From Vombatus ursinus (taxonomy: Eukaryota > Chordata > Mammalia > Diprotodontia > Vombatidae): a stretch of 64,000 nucleotides of DNA. Within the stretch, counting starts at the first letter, position 1. Every line of letters begins with the position of its first letter. The stretch lies in the NCBI RefSeq assembly GCF_900497805.2, contig NW_020954713.1, forward strand, positions 7,104,180-7,168,179. Reading direction: 5' to 3'. The notes beneath the pieces are model-generated. The model was not told the DNA's origin, did no database searches, and saw nothing but the letters and a program-made list of their open reading frames with translations. The translations under genes and the position numbers were made by a program. Below, piece by piece: positions 10,801-20,540 of this stretch.

Positions 10801-11428
10801 TTACCTGGTGCTTCAGGACTATCTTCACTGAGGCCCACGGGGGACCCTCATGTCTGGTGCTGCACTGAGGGGGTTAGTTGGGGGTGGATGGTACTGCTGG
10901 AGGTCATAGGAGTCTGGCAGCTTACCTGGGGCTGAGCCAGTGTCCTAGTGCTGGTGTCTGGCATGTGCTGAGGCCAGTGGGGTGTTTCTGTGTTTCCCTA
11001 GGCTACACTGAAGTATGTCTAGCTGCTGGAGGCTGCCTGTTTATCTGGGGCCATGAGGTTCTTGGAGCTAGAATCTGTTTATTCTCCCAGCTATGCTGAG
11101 GTACATGGGTGGTCTTGGTATTGGATTTGCCTACTCAACTGTACTGGGGCTCAGGATCACCCGTTGGTTTGCTAAGGTGGAGTTTGCTGCTGGCTTGCTG
11201 GGATACCTCCTGTTTTGGATTGCATTCTTCTTTTACTCAAGTAAAACAAACCTTTTCTGCAGATCTTCCAAGTTTCTTGGGCTAAAAGGTTGTTTCGCCC
11301 TATCTTTTTGCTGGTTCTGTGGTTCAAGAATTTGTTTTGGGGCGTTATTTTATGATTGTTTGCAGGTGAATATGGGAGAGTTACAGGGATTTACTGATAA
11401 CTCTGCCATCTTGGCTCCTGGAAGTCCT
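10801..11428 (-). promoter_or_regulatory. L1 5'UTR (former internal promoter)
   Basis: GC-richer than its surroundings and without frames, it lies between ORF1 and the 5' end marked by 'gccaagatggcagag'. L1 5'UTRs carry an internal Pol II promoter; activity of this copy is unknown. It contains the 127-bp unit (10988-11114) that recurs between the ORFs. Confidence 0.7.
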
Positions 11429-11443
11429 CCATCAAAGACTTTA
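11429..11443. repeat. Target-site duplication, L1 5' side
   Basis: Exact match to 7273-7287 ('ccatcaaagacttta'). Confidence 0.9.
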
Positions 11444-12265
11444 GTTAGAACAGACTAGAAGCAAGGGAAAGCAATCTCTGGGGAGGGAGAATCTCGGGGA
11501 GAGACTGGTGTGGGAATGAGGCTTGGGTTTTTCTGTTTTAAATGAAACTATAATTAGAAGCTCACAGAGTCCAAAAGCTCCTTTGCTAATTTCCAGGCCA
11601 GAAACCCCCCCAGGTTGAATACAGTACCTCACATTAAAAAAAATTTTTTTACACCAGCTACAGAGAAGTGAGGCCTGGACTGAGTCCCAGGCTCATTATT
11701 TATTTTCTTTTCTGCTCTGGAGTCCAAGCACATGACGAATTTCCACAAGCTAGGCTGCTCCTTCATCAGATTTTTCTTCCCTACAGCCAGGGAAGCAGTT
11801 TTACAATAAATCTGCAATTTTCTCAAGTGGGTGTGATTACAACCCAGACACACACTCCCCTGGCTACAAAGGTGTGGGTTACTCTTCTCTTACCCAGTGG
11901 GACCCCTTGTCATCCATAGACTTCTTTCCTTTCCTTAAGCCTGAGATGGAGTTATTAGGAGGCAGCAAGGCATAGTAGCTAGATGTGGAGGGGAGAAGAT
12001 CAGGGTTCCTAAAAGGTAAGTTGTGATTATGTTTATTTATTTTTTGGTTCCCAAGGCTAGTTATTTCATGGTTTTGGGTTTGTTCAAAATCACATTTTGG
12101 TTAATTTTCTTGTAAAATGGTCTGGAAAGTCCAATGTTGGCCTTGGAGAAAAGATGAGGAAATGAACCTCTCTCCTTTTAGGAGAGAGATGGGAGGGTAT
12201 GGGTGCAAAATGTTGCATATACTACCAAGGTGTCATCATTGTATCTGTTGGTTTTGCTTAAAAGT
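11444..12265. other. No recognised feature
   Basis: Unclassified sequence. It includes AATAAA-like motifs near 11806 and on the minus strand near 11700, but no paired ends that would justify calling an LTR. Confidence 0.4.
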
Positions 12266-12277
12266 TGTTCTTTTTTC

Positions 12278-12345
12278 CTTCTTTCCTTCCTTCCTTCCTT
12301 CCTTCCTTCCTTCCTTCCTTCCTTCCTTCTTCTTTTCTCCCTCTT
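12278..12345. repeat. (TTCC)n microsatellite
   Basis: TTCC repeats running into an assembly gap. Confidence 0.95.
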
Positions 12346-12355
12346 NNNNNNNNNN
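12346..12355. other. Assembly gap (10 N)
   Basis: Ten N directly after the (TTCC)n run, probably an unresolved microsatellite. True length unknown. Confidence 0.98.
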
Positions 12356-12770
12356 TGTGTGTTAAGAGTTTTACATATCTTAAAATGCTATATAATTGTT
12401 AGCTGTTATTGCTATATAAGTGCCCAAAGGTGTTTTGTGAATATGTGTATATCTGTTTCCTATCCCCCCAGCAAGAGTCTAAGTTCTCCCTTGTCTCTTT
12501 CTTTGTGTCTCCAACAATGGGTGCTCCATCAGGGTCATTTTCTGCCTTACTCTTGAACCAGAACAAAAGTAGCAGGATCAGTGTGATAGGCTAGAAGGTA
12601 ATGAGATATCCCATAGCTAATTGGAAGTAAGCTGATAATGGCTATCAGAGCAGCAGATAGCCCAATGTCTTTCTAAGACCCAACTCTCCTCTCTCAGACT
12701 TCACAGACTTTCTCAACCCAAACCTTTGAGAATCTCTGACAACAGTTTGACAGTGGAATAGCCTATGAAG

Positions 12771-13013
12771 AAGGCAGCTATGTGGCTCAGTGGATAGAGC
12801 AGTGGGCCTGCAGTCAGGAACACTCATCTACCTGAGTCCAAATCTGACCTCAAACACTTAGTAGTTATGTAACCCTGGGCAAGTCACTTCACCCTGTTTA
12901 CCTCAGTTTCCTCACCTGTAAAATGAGCTGAAGAAGGAAATGGCAAACCACTCTAGCATCTCTGCCAAGAAAACCCCAAATGGGGTCACAAAGAATTGGA
13001 CATAACTGAACTG
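12771..13013 (+). mobile_element. MAR1-like SINE
   Basis: Forward head ('ggctcagtggatagagcagt'), core ('gtaaccctgggcaagtcac') and tail ('ccccaaatggggtcacaaag', 'ggacataactgaa'). Confidence 0.87.
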
Positions 13014-13309
13014 GTCCATGAAGATAAATAGGAAGATTAGAAAACAGGCATTATACTTAATGGGATTTTCTTCAAGGGTCCCTACAGCCTAAGAAAGCAA
13101 TAATGATAAACTTAGAATTCAGCTCCACCCCTCCTTTTTAAGAAATGCCACTAGAGTAAAGGAGAAGGGTCATATTTGGGGTTGACCAAAATATAATTCT
13201 ATGGAATATTCTGTTCCAGTGAGCCTTTTCTTAATCCACTCCAAATCAACAAATCTTTATTTTTCTGTTATGGAGAGCTCAAGTCTGTGGGAGTCAAAAG
13301 AAATGGTAG

Positions 13310-13590
13310 GTGGTATGACATAATGGAGAGACTTCTGGGTTTTGAAACAAGAATACCTGGGTTTTAATCCTGACTTGGTCACCTACCTATGTGACCTTGG
13401 ACAATGCACCTAACATTTCTTGTCTTTAGTTCCCAGAATTGTAAAATGAACTATATTAACTCAAACATCCCTTCCAGCTCTAGTTCTATGGCCCCAGAAG
13501 TAGCTTAACTTCTTTGTGCCTCAGTTTCCTTATCTATAAAATGAAGTGTGGAACTAGATGATCTCTAAAATTCCTTCCAGATCTAGAGCT
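13310..13590 (+). repeat. Two adjacent MIR pieces
   Basis: First piece 13310-13495 with 'cctgggttttaatcctgac' and 'tatgtgaccttggacaa'. Second piece 13497-13590 begins in the core with 'ttctttgtgcctcagtttcc' and ends 'ggaactagatgatctct'. This is a tandem or split insertion. Confidence 0.7.
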
Positions 13591-13629
13591 ATTTTCCTAG
13601 GATCCCTGTCCTCAAAGGATTTTACAGTA

Positions 13630-13750
13630 ATAAGATCATGGACTTGGAGCTTTAAGGGACCTCAAGAATCAGTCCAATCCATCCATTTTACAAATATGGA
13701 CGCCAAGGTCCAGAGAAGAGAAATGTTTTACTTATTATCATGCAGGTAGT
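13630..13750 (-). repeat. MIR fragment
   Basis: Reversed: 'gggacctcaagaatcagtcc', 'ccattttacaaatatggac', 'gtccagagaagagaa'. Confidence 0.6.
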
Positions 13751-13977
13751 CAGTCAACAAGTATTTATTAATCACTATGTGCCAATTAATCAACAAACAT
13801 TTATTAAGCACCTACTATGTGCCAGGCACTGTGCATACAAAAGATGCAAAAGACAGCCCCTGCCCTCAAGGAGTTTACAATCTAATGAGCATTATGATAG
13901 GATCCAATAAAAGCAAAAATATGACTCCTTTCTTCAAAGAGCTTACATTCCAATGGGGGAGAAAAACAACATAATTA

Positions 13978-14033
13978 GATAGATACATGATAGATAGATA
14001 GATAGATAGACAGACAGATAGATATAGATATAG
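13978..14033. repeat. (GATA/GACA)n microsatellite
   Basis: GATA units with GACA variants inside the L2. Confidence 0.9.
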
Positions 14034-14356
14034 CTGATGGAAGACAATCACAGAGGGGATAGCACTAGTAATGGGAAAGGCTTCCTGTAAAAGACAGGAT
14101 TTGAGTTTAAAACCATTTGGGCCGTGAGAAGACAGCCAATGCAAAGACATGGAGTCAAGAGATGGAGTGTTGGGTTCAAGAACAGCACATATTGCTGTAT
14201 TATAGAGTGGTGAAGGGCAATACAATGAATATAGGGTTTTATTTTTGATCCTGAAGATAATAGGGAGCCATTGGAGTTAAGTGAATAGAGGGGAGGGTGG
14301 CATCATTGGACCTATGCCTTAAGAAAGTTCACACTGGCAGTTGAGTAGAAAACAGA

Positions 14357-14735
14357 TTGAATTGACCCAGCTATACCACTAGTAGGTCTATACCCCAAAG
14401 GAATGAAGAGGGAAAGGACCTGTGTATACAAAAATATTTATAGTAGTTTTTTTAAGTAGCAAAAAACTAGAAATTAAGGGGGTACCCATGTATTGGAGAA
14501 TGCATTATTGCCCTGTAAGAAATGATGAAATGAATGATTTCAAAGAAACTCAAGAAGACCTGTGTGTGCTGATGCGTAGTGAAGTGAGCAGAACCAAGGG
14601 AACATTACTAAAATTACAGCAGTGTAAAGAATAACAACTTTGAAAAGCTTGACAACTAGGATCGATGGAATAACCAACTACTATTACAGATGACTGATGA
14701 TGAAGCTTGCTTGACTGTACTTTTTTTTTGCTACA
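14357..14735 (+). mobile_element. Old L1 ORF2 C-terminal/3' fragment
   Basis: Forward L1 text: 'ttgacccagctataccacta' and 'tctataccccaaag', then residues like 'WRMHYCPVRNDEMNDF' matching the ORF2 C-terminus. The opposite orientation to the L2 it sits in supports a separate insertion. Confidence 0.72.
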
Positions 14736-14739
14736 ACTT

Positions 14740-14845
14740 TTGATAACTCATGTAACCTCTCTACGTCTCGATTTTCTCATCTGAAGAATGAAGGGGTTGT
14801 AATAGATGACGTTTCAAGTGCTTCCAACTCTTAATCTATAGTGAT
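14740..14845 (+). repeat. MIR fragment
   Basis: Forward 3' half: 'catgtaacctctctacgtct', 'ttttctcatctgaagaatga', 'gttgtaatagatgac'. Confidence 0.6.
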
Positions 14846-15038
14846 AAGAGGAAGCAGGCCTTGGAGGTAAGCAAAGACGAAGCAGAGCAGAAACTAATTT
14901 GAAACTGAGCCCAACCTGTCCCTTACTGCCCAAGTGAGAATAGCATCCTATTTTATACCAACTACATCTATGAGAATTCGTGTCCATAGTGGGTGTGATG
15001 GAATTAGTTCATCCAGGTTCCAGCCTGTCCAAGAACTT

Positions 15039-15096
15039 GCAGGCATAACTGATGGGGACATTACTTTCCTGAACAAGAAAGATCTAGGATATGAGT
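15039..15096 (+). repeat. 58-bp segment copied into a SINE at 16753-16810
   Basis: Matches 16753-16810 at 54 of 58 bases without gaps. Probably the source copy, because the other copy interrupts a MAR1 core. Confidence 0.85.
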
Positions 15097-15764
15097 TGAT
15101 GAAGACCTGCATTAGGGTGATGGCAGTGTCAGAGAGGAGAGAAAGAGGAATAACGGAAAGCTAAAATCGACAGAGCTTAGCAACTTGACTGGATATAGAG
15201 GGTGAGAGAGACAGAGAGTGAGGAATTGAGGGTAACACTTAAGTTGTGAAGGGATTGGGAGGATGGTTGTGTCCTCTACAGTAATGAGGGAAGTTAGAAG
15301 AAGGGAGGATTAGGGAGAAAAAATAACTAGTTCAGTTCTGGACATGTTGAGTTTAAAATTCTGTTGGGACACACATCCATAAACAGTTGGAAATGCTAAT
15401 CTGAAATTAAGAGAGGTTTGCTAAGTAGATTTGAGAGTCATCAGCATAAAGATAATACTTGAATCCATGGCATCTGGTGAGATGAATATATAGATAGGTA
15501 GGGAGAGCATTTATTAAGTGCCTGCTATATATGCCAGGCAGTTGATGAGTGAATAGACAAGTCACCCAGCATGCCTTCTTCTGACGGTTCTGTGGCTGTT
15601 CAGTTGAATCCAATTCCAACTGAGCTGGATTGTGGAACTATAAAATGGTAATGTGAGAAGGGACCTTAGAGGCAGACCACCTAGCCACCAGATGTCATCA
15701 AACTGGATAAGAACTTAGAGATTATTTTATCCGACTCTCCCCATGCATCCAAGTTGATAGGATC

Positions 15765-15945
15765 AGAACTTTAGAGTTAGAAGGGACTTTGGAAATCCAT
15801 CTGAACCATTCCCCTCATACCCATTTTATGGGTAAGCAAAGTGAGGCCCAGGGAGGTGATGTGATTTGCTCACCCAGGTTGGAAGTAGCAGAGACAAGAT
15901 TCAGATCCATGTCCTTTAACTCTTCATTGAGCCTTGTTGCCATCC
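15765..15945 (-). repeat. MIR
   Basis: Reversed: 'tagagttagaagggactttg', 'gaggcccagggaggtgatgt', 'ctcacccaggttggaagtag'. Confidence 0.65.
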
Positions 15946-15951
15946 TTAAGA

Positions 15952-16107
15952 TGGGGAACTCATCACATTAGTGCTGGACTTGGTGCTGACATCCCATCAT
16001 CAACTATTCTCTGCCTTCCCAGTAGCAGGAATGACAGACAGGCACCAATATACCACACCCAGCCTTCTAACATGCATTAGTTTGTGAAAGTCATAGCCCT
16101 CTTATTA
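15952..16107. repeat. Local duplication, copy 1 (156 bp)
   Basis: From 'tggggaactcatcacatta' to 'agccctcttatta'. It recurs at 17054-17209 with a single mismatch (t for c at 'caactattc'). It belongs to no repeat family I know. Confidence 0.95.
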
Positions 16108-16339
16108 ACCCTCTTATCCTCTTTTGGATAAGATTCTGCAGGTCCTCTTGGAGGTCACAGATCTCTTTCGTTTTTAATTCACCAAGGCTCCTATCTTATA
16201 ATGTTGTATATTCTAATTGCATATGTTGTGTCCTCTTCCTTTGTTGGACTGTGAACATGAATGCAGGTATCATATGATATCTGAACTTCCACAGAATTAT
16301 AGAATCTTAGAGTTAGAAGCTACAGTATTTCCCTAATAG

Positions 16340-16455
16340 AATGTAAGCTTCCTGAGGGCAGGGACCATTTCATTGTTGTCGTTGAATCCCCAGCACCTTC
16401 CACCAGGCCTGGAAATAAGTAGCTATTTTGCAAACGCTTATTGATTGATTAGCAC
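16340..16455 (+). repeat. L2 3' end
   Basis: Forward: 'agcttcctgagggcagggac', 'ccccagcaccttccacca', 'cgcttattgattgatt'. Confidence 0.78.
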
Positions 16456-16580
16456 AGAATCAAATCTTCTAATTTTTACAAAGCATGAAACTGAGGGCCA
16501 GAGAGGTTACTGATTTGCTCATATAACTTTCTATCTTTTCTCATAGGCATTTGGGTTTTTTGTTTGATTTATTTGAAATT

Positions 16581-16896
16581 TGTTGTTGCTGCTCGGTTGT
16601 TTCAGTTGTGTCTGACTCTGTGATTCCATTTGGGGTTTTCTTGGCAAGGATACTGGAGTGATTTGTCATTTCCACCTCCAGTTCATTTTACAGATGAGAA
16701 AACTGAGGCAAACAGGGTGAAGTGACTTGTCCAGAGTCACACAGGCATACAGGCAGGCATAACTGATGGGAACACTACTTTCCTGAACAGGAAAGATCTG
16801 GGATATGAGTCTAGCAAGTGTTTGAGGCTGGATTTCAACTCAGGTCTTCCTGATTCCAGATCCAGAGTTTTGTCCACTGTGCCACCTAGCTGCCCT
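16581..16896 (-). mobile_element. MAR1-like SINE with foreign 67-bp insert
   Basis: Full-length reversed copy from the (TTG)n tail to 'gccacctagctgccct'. The core is broken between 'gtcacaca' (16743) and 'ctagcaagtg' (16811) by 16744-16810, most of which is the 58-bp copy of 15039-15096. Without the insert the core reads as in its sister copies. Confidence 0.87.
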
Positions 16897-17053
16897 ATTT
16901 TTGAAACTGCATCTCCCTATATCACCCACATTGGAAATGCAATGGCCATTCATGCACCTGAACTCATCACTACTTTTCATTGGAGCTTTGGACTGCTCCT
17001 TTCTCTCTGAGTTCAGTTCTTCTCTCCTGGGGCAGCTTGGTGGCCCCTGTTTC

Positions 17054-17209
17054 TGGGGAACTCATCACATTAGTGCTGGACTTGGTGCTGACATCCCATC
17101 ATCAACCATTCTCTGCCTTCCCAGTAGCAGGAATGACAGACAGGCACCAATATACCACACCCAGCCTTCTAACATGCATTAGTTTGTGAAAGTCATAGCC
17201 CTCTTATTA
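17054..17209. repeat. Local duplication, copy 2 (156 bp)
   Basis: 155/156 identical to 15952-16107, direct orientation, 1102 bases apart. Flanks differ on both sides. Confidence 0.95.
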
Positions 17210-17269
17210 GATAGTCTTCGACAGTAGAGGCTTTTGCTTTTTGTCCCTGCATCTTCAGTTCATGAGGGT

Positions 17270-17410
17270 ATCATGTTATAATGGATAGAGAAACAGCCTG
17301 AAAATGGGGAAGACTTAGGCTCAAGTCTCACTGCTGACACATACTGGCACACATGTGACCACATGCAAACCACTCAATTTCTCAGTGCTCCAGGCAGAGA
17401 AGGTATGGCC
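17270..17410 (+). repeat. MIR-type SINE
   Basis: Forward head and core: 'tataatggatagagaaacag', 'gacttaggctcaagtctcac', 'tgtgaccacatgcaa'. The 3' half is lost. Confidence 0.55.
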
Positions 17411-17414
17411 TTGG

Positions 17415-18070
17415 ACTAGAGATTATTGGCTACACCAATGAAATCAGAGATCTAGGGCTGTCCTCAATGTCTAGTACAGCTGAACCAAATGGGTTAGACA
17501 GGACTTCTCTTTTCACAAATAAATTTTCTGGGTTTTAAGATGGCCCATTGGCACCCCCTCCAAGGGAACCCAGAATATGGTGGAAAAATACTAAACTGGG
17601 AGGAGTCACCTAGTGTTTAATCTTACTTATTTTTTTGAGTCAGGACTGGGCTTTGTGTTTTTTTTTTTTAATGGTTTTCCTTTAATGATTTTTAATTAAA
17701 GTTTAGTAAATGAAAAAAAAAAAGAATGATCAAATCATTCTTCATTCTTCACTGCTCAATTTTAGGCAATTAAAATGCTCATTTAAAAACAAGGAAACAG
17801 AGAAGGAGGAAGCAAGGAGGATGGTATTAGCACTGTAGTAATGCTGATGAAAATCATTCGTCTGTATGGGCTTCCCTGAGCCAGATTGGGGTCAGTCTTC
17901 GATAGCTACTTGGGTGTCCTGGACCCAACAGAGTTCTTTTGCACAATCTCTTCTGTTTTGTATCATTTCTTTCTCTACCACACCCCCCAGCCAACATTAG
18001 CACAAGGTAAATGGAGTTTTATCACAGGGCACCATCATCAATAGGGGCACTTGTCCTCCCTCCTGCAACT
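17415..18070. other. No recognised feature
   Basis: Contains A- and T-rich runs near 17655-17725 but no family signature and no coding signal. Confidence 0.4.
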
Positions 18071-18088
18071 CAATCAACAAATATTTTT

Positions 18089-18237
18089 TTTTATTTTTTT
18101 GATTGGGCAATGGGGGTTAAGTGACTTGCCCAGGGTCACACAGTTAGTAAGTGTTATGTGTCTGAGGCCAGATTTGAACTCAGGTCCTCCTGAATCCAGG
18201 GCCAGTGCTCTATCCGCTGCACCACCTAACTGCCCTG
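18089..18237 (-). mobile_element. SINE1-like SINE with 16-bp target duplication
   Basis: Flanked by 'atcaacaaatattttt' at 18073-18088 and 18238-18253. The target is an L2 3' terminus, whose reversed sequence resumes at 18238. Confidence 0.92.
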
Positions 18238-18355
18238 ATCAACAAATATTTTTTAAAGTACCTATGTGCCAAGTACTGTGCTAGGCACTAGAGTTATAAA
18301 GACAAAAATGAAACTATCCCTGCCTTCAAGGAACTTATAGTCTAGTGGGAGGTGA
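18238..18355 (-). repeat. L2 3' end
   Basis: Reversed: 'gtacctatgtgccaagtac', 'aaggaacttatagtctagtg'. It continues leftward across the SINE1. Confidence 0.8.
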
Positions 18356-18356
18356 C

Positions 18357-18364
18357 CACACACG

Positions 18365-18396
<32 letters not shown>

Positions 18397-18401
18397 CACA
18401 T
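18357..18401. repeat. (CA)n microsatellite
   Basis: CA repeats with two CG interruptions. Confidence 0.95.
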
Positions 18402-18890
18402 TTCTATATACACAAAGATTTTCTGTCCCATTGCCATTGGGATGCAATTTCCCCCAACATGTCACTCCTATGGACTCATTACCATGGTGCCCACATTCCT
18501 CCACCCCTACTGGAATGGTAGCAAAATTTTCTGGGAGATGGGTCACCCCTGTCCCAACATGACTGGAATCATTAGACTGCCTTATGTGACAGCCTTTTCC
18601 TATGGATTAAATTCTGCAACACTGCCAACCTTGCCCAACTTTTCTTACCTCTGAGGGAAGATTTCCTAGATACTGCTCTGTTATTTCTTATTATCAGATT
18701 TTGTTTCAGAACCTTAGAATGTCCATGGGACTCCCAGCTCACAACTTTTTTTCCTCCAAGTAATTTTCTCTGATTTCATCATCCATCTAAGGTCCTTGTA
18801 AAGAACCTTGTATCCAGCTGAGGTACAATGGAGCTCAAGAGATGTAGGTTGCATGGATGAGTGATTGCCTCACTCTGCAAAGATAACACA
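18402..18890. other. No recognised feature
   Basis: A 100-residue frame ends at 18654, but its first third is the (CA)n run and the rest (for example 'TFLHPYWNGSKIFWEM') matches no family I know. Not called a gene. Confidence 0.4.
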
Positions 18891-18891
18891 A

Positions 18892-18892
18892 G

Positions 18893-18923
<31 letters not shown>

Positions 18924-18928
18924 GTGTT
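18892..18928. repeat. (TG)n microsatellite
   Basis: TG repeats with TATG variants at the right end. Confidence 0.93.
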
Positions 18929-19089
18929 TGCTGTATATTCATTCCCACTTTGGTCCATATGCCACAACATAAGCATTCTTAAGTTTTTTTTTAATTGTGA
19001 ATGTGTTGAATTTTCCCAGTTAGATTTGTAATGCCGGGGGGTCAGGACCAGTGGCAATGGCTACCTTTTCTCACTGGGTCAGGTGGTAC

Positions 19090-19255
19090 TCAGCAATTAG
19101 AGGGTCTGGGCTTGAACCTTGGTTTTTCTGCTTACTCCCGTGTGACCTTGAGCATGTGATTTTCACTTTCTGAGTCTCAGTGTCCTGTTCTGTAAAATAA
19201 GGGGACTGAGTTAGGTGACATCTAAGGTGCCTCTTAGCATTCAATCCGATGGCCC
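19090..19255 (+). repeat. MIR with L3-like tail
   Basis: Forward: 'gggcttgaaccttggttttt', 'tgtgaccttgagcatgtga', 'tgagttaggtgacatctaag'. Confidence 0.68.
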
Positions 19256-19319
19256 TTCAACGCTATCTTCTAGCACCAATATTGAGTCTCCACACCAATT
19301 TGGGGTGCTCAACAAATTA

Positions 19320-19495
19320 TAGGGTCATAAGATTATCAGTCAATAGCTAAAAGGAACCTCTGAGGCTATCTAGTTCATTTTATAGATGAAGAAACTGAGA
19401 TTGAGAGAAGGTAAGAAATTTAGTTAAGGTCACATGGGTAGTAACTATCAGAAGTGGGATGTAGGTGCAGGTCCCCTGACTCTAGACTCAGTGAC
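19320..19495 (-). repeat. MIR
   Basis: Reversed: 'gaggctatctagttcatttt', 'gatgaagaaactgagattga', 'ggtcacatgggtagtaacta'. Confidence 0.68.
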
Positions 19496-19499
19496 CGTG

Positions 19500-19960
19500 A
19501 GTTGAAAGAGGTAGATGCTGTTTGTATTCATTCATTTTCTGTGGATTTCTCTTAGAACTAAGTGAGGGCGGGCAATATTAGCCTGGTCCTTCTCACAGGT
19601 GGGCAAAAGAAGATACAGTGAACTTAAATGCTCCCAATCAGGAGTCAAGAGACAGAATCCAGACTCCCTGCCTCCCAGCTGGCAATGCTCTTCCCATGAG
19701 TCTCTGAAGCCGTTCTTGAAGAGAAACCAGCAGTGCGTCTACCTGCAGGCAGCTTCCGAGGCTCCCCTTTCTAGCCCAATAGCTGCAGGTATTTTGGCAG
19801 ACGTGGCTTTGGGTACAGCATGAATCAAGTGCCCTCATGCTCATTATCACAGCAACAGAGGATTTTTATTTTTTGCTCTTACCATGTTCCCTGTACATCC
19901 CCTACACATTCCTGCCTCTAGACCTTAGTATAAACTGCTCCTCATACTTAAAATGCTCTC
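19500..19960. other. No recognised feature
   Basis: Somewhat GC-richer stretch (19640-19830) with short frames on both strands and no family match. No splice or poly-A context supports an exon. Confidence 0.35.
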
Positions 19961-19964
19961 CTCA

Positions 19965-20130
19965 TAGACTCATGAGCTCATAAACTATGTAGAGTCTGAA
20001 GGGACCTTAGAGATCATTGAGACCAACCCCCTTATTTGTCAGATGAAGAAATTGAGGCAGAGAGTGGTTAAGGGACTTTTCCAGAGTTACATAGCTAGTG
20101 AGTATCACGGGTAGGTGGAACTTTTAAAGT
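19965..20130 (-). repeat. MIR
   Basis: Reversed: 'gggaccttagagatcattga', 'cagatgaagaaattgaggca', 'gttacatagctagtgagtat'. Confidence 0.72.
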
Positions 20131-20213
20131 CCAAGTTATATGCCACCTTCTCTAGGAAGTCTTCCCTGATCTTCTCAGTAACTCTTTTATTCTACTAATT
20201 GAAACATTTGAGA

Positions 20214-20260
20214 AAGAGACAGAGACAGACAGAAACAGAGAGACAGAGAGAGACAGAGTG
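20214..20260. repeat. (GACAGA)n microsatellite
   Basis: GACAGA/GAGA units between two L2 pieces. Confidence 0.85.
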
Positions 20261-20284
20261 CATTTATTAAGCACTTACAGTGTG

Positions 20285-20540
20285 GCTGGCCTCCTTGTTC
20301 CTCAAACAAGATGCTGTATCTCCCAGTTCTTGACATTTTTACTGACTTCTTCTCATTCATGGAATGTTCTTCCTCTTTATCTCTTGGCTTTCCAAGTTTC
20401 CTTCAAATGTCAACTAAAATCCCACCTTCTACAGGGAAGTCTTTCCCAATCCTCCTTGATTCTAGTGCCTCCCCTCTGTTGATTACTTCCTATTTATCCT
20501 GTCTAGAGCTTGTTGTCTCTCCCATTAGACTGTGAAATCA
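20285..20540 (+). repeat. L2 3' region
   Basis: Forward L2: 'ggcctccttgttcctcaaac', 'ttccttcaaatgtcaacta', 'cttcctatttatcctgtcta', 'cccattagactgtga'. It stops before the terminal motif. Confidence 0.82.

Larger units (their letters stand above)
7288..11428 (-). mobile_element. L1 with both ends present but most of ORF2 missing
   Basis: Read on the minus strand: a 5'UTR start carrying the mammalian L1 signature 'gccaagatggcagag' near 11400-11416, ORF1, an inter-ORF spacer, the first part of the ORF2 endonuclease, an abrupt jump to the ORF2 C-terminus, a 3'UTR and an A-rich tail. A 15-bp target duplication flanks it. At about 4.0 kb without the nested SINE1 it is roughly 3 kb shorter than a full L1. 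The missing block is internal (junction near 8540-8546), unlike ordinary 5' truncation. It cannot be autonomous. Confidence 0.9.
13755..15560 (-). mobile_element. L2 element, interrupted
   Basis: Starts on the plus strand with reversed L2 termini ('caacaaacatttattaagca', 'ctatgtgccaggcactgtgc') and runs to RT coding text at 15400-15560, where the minus strand reads 'YYLYADDSQIYL' with the YADD catalytic motif of reverse transcriptase. Interrupted by a (GATA)n tract, an L1 tail piece (14357-14735), a MIR (14740-14845) and an unrecognised stretch at about 14870-15090. Confidence 0.8.

Noticed and set aside
11640-11935. Possible solitary LTR with AATAAA-like motifs
   Set aside because: No paired ends, no flanking duplication and no family signature; not supported.
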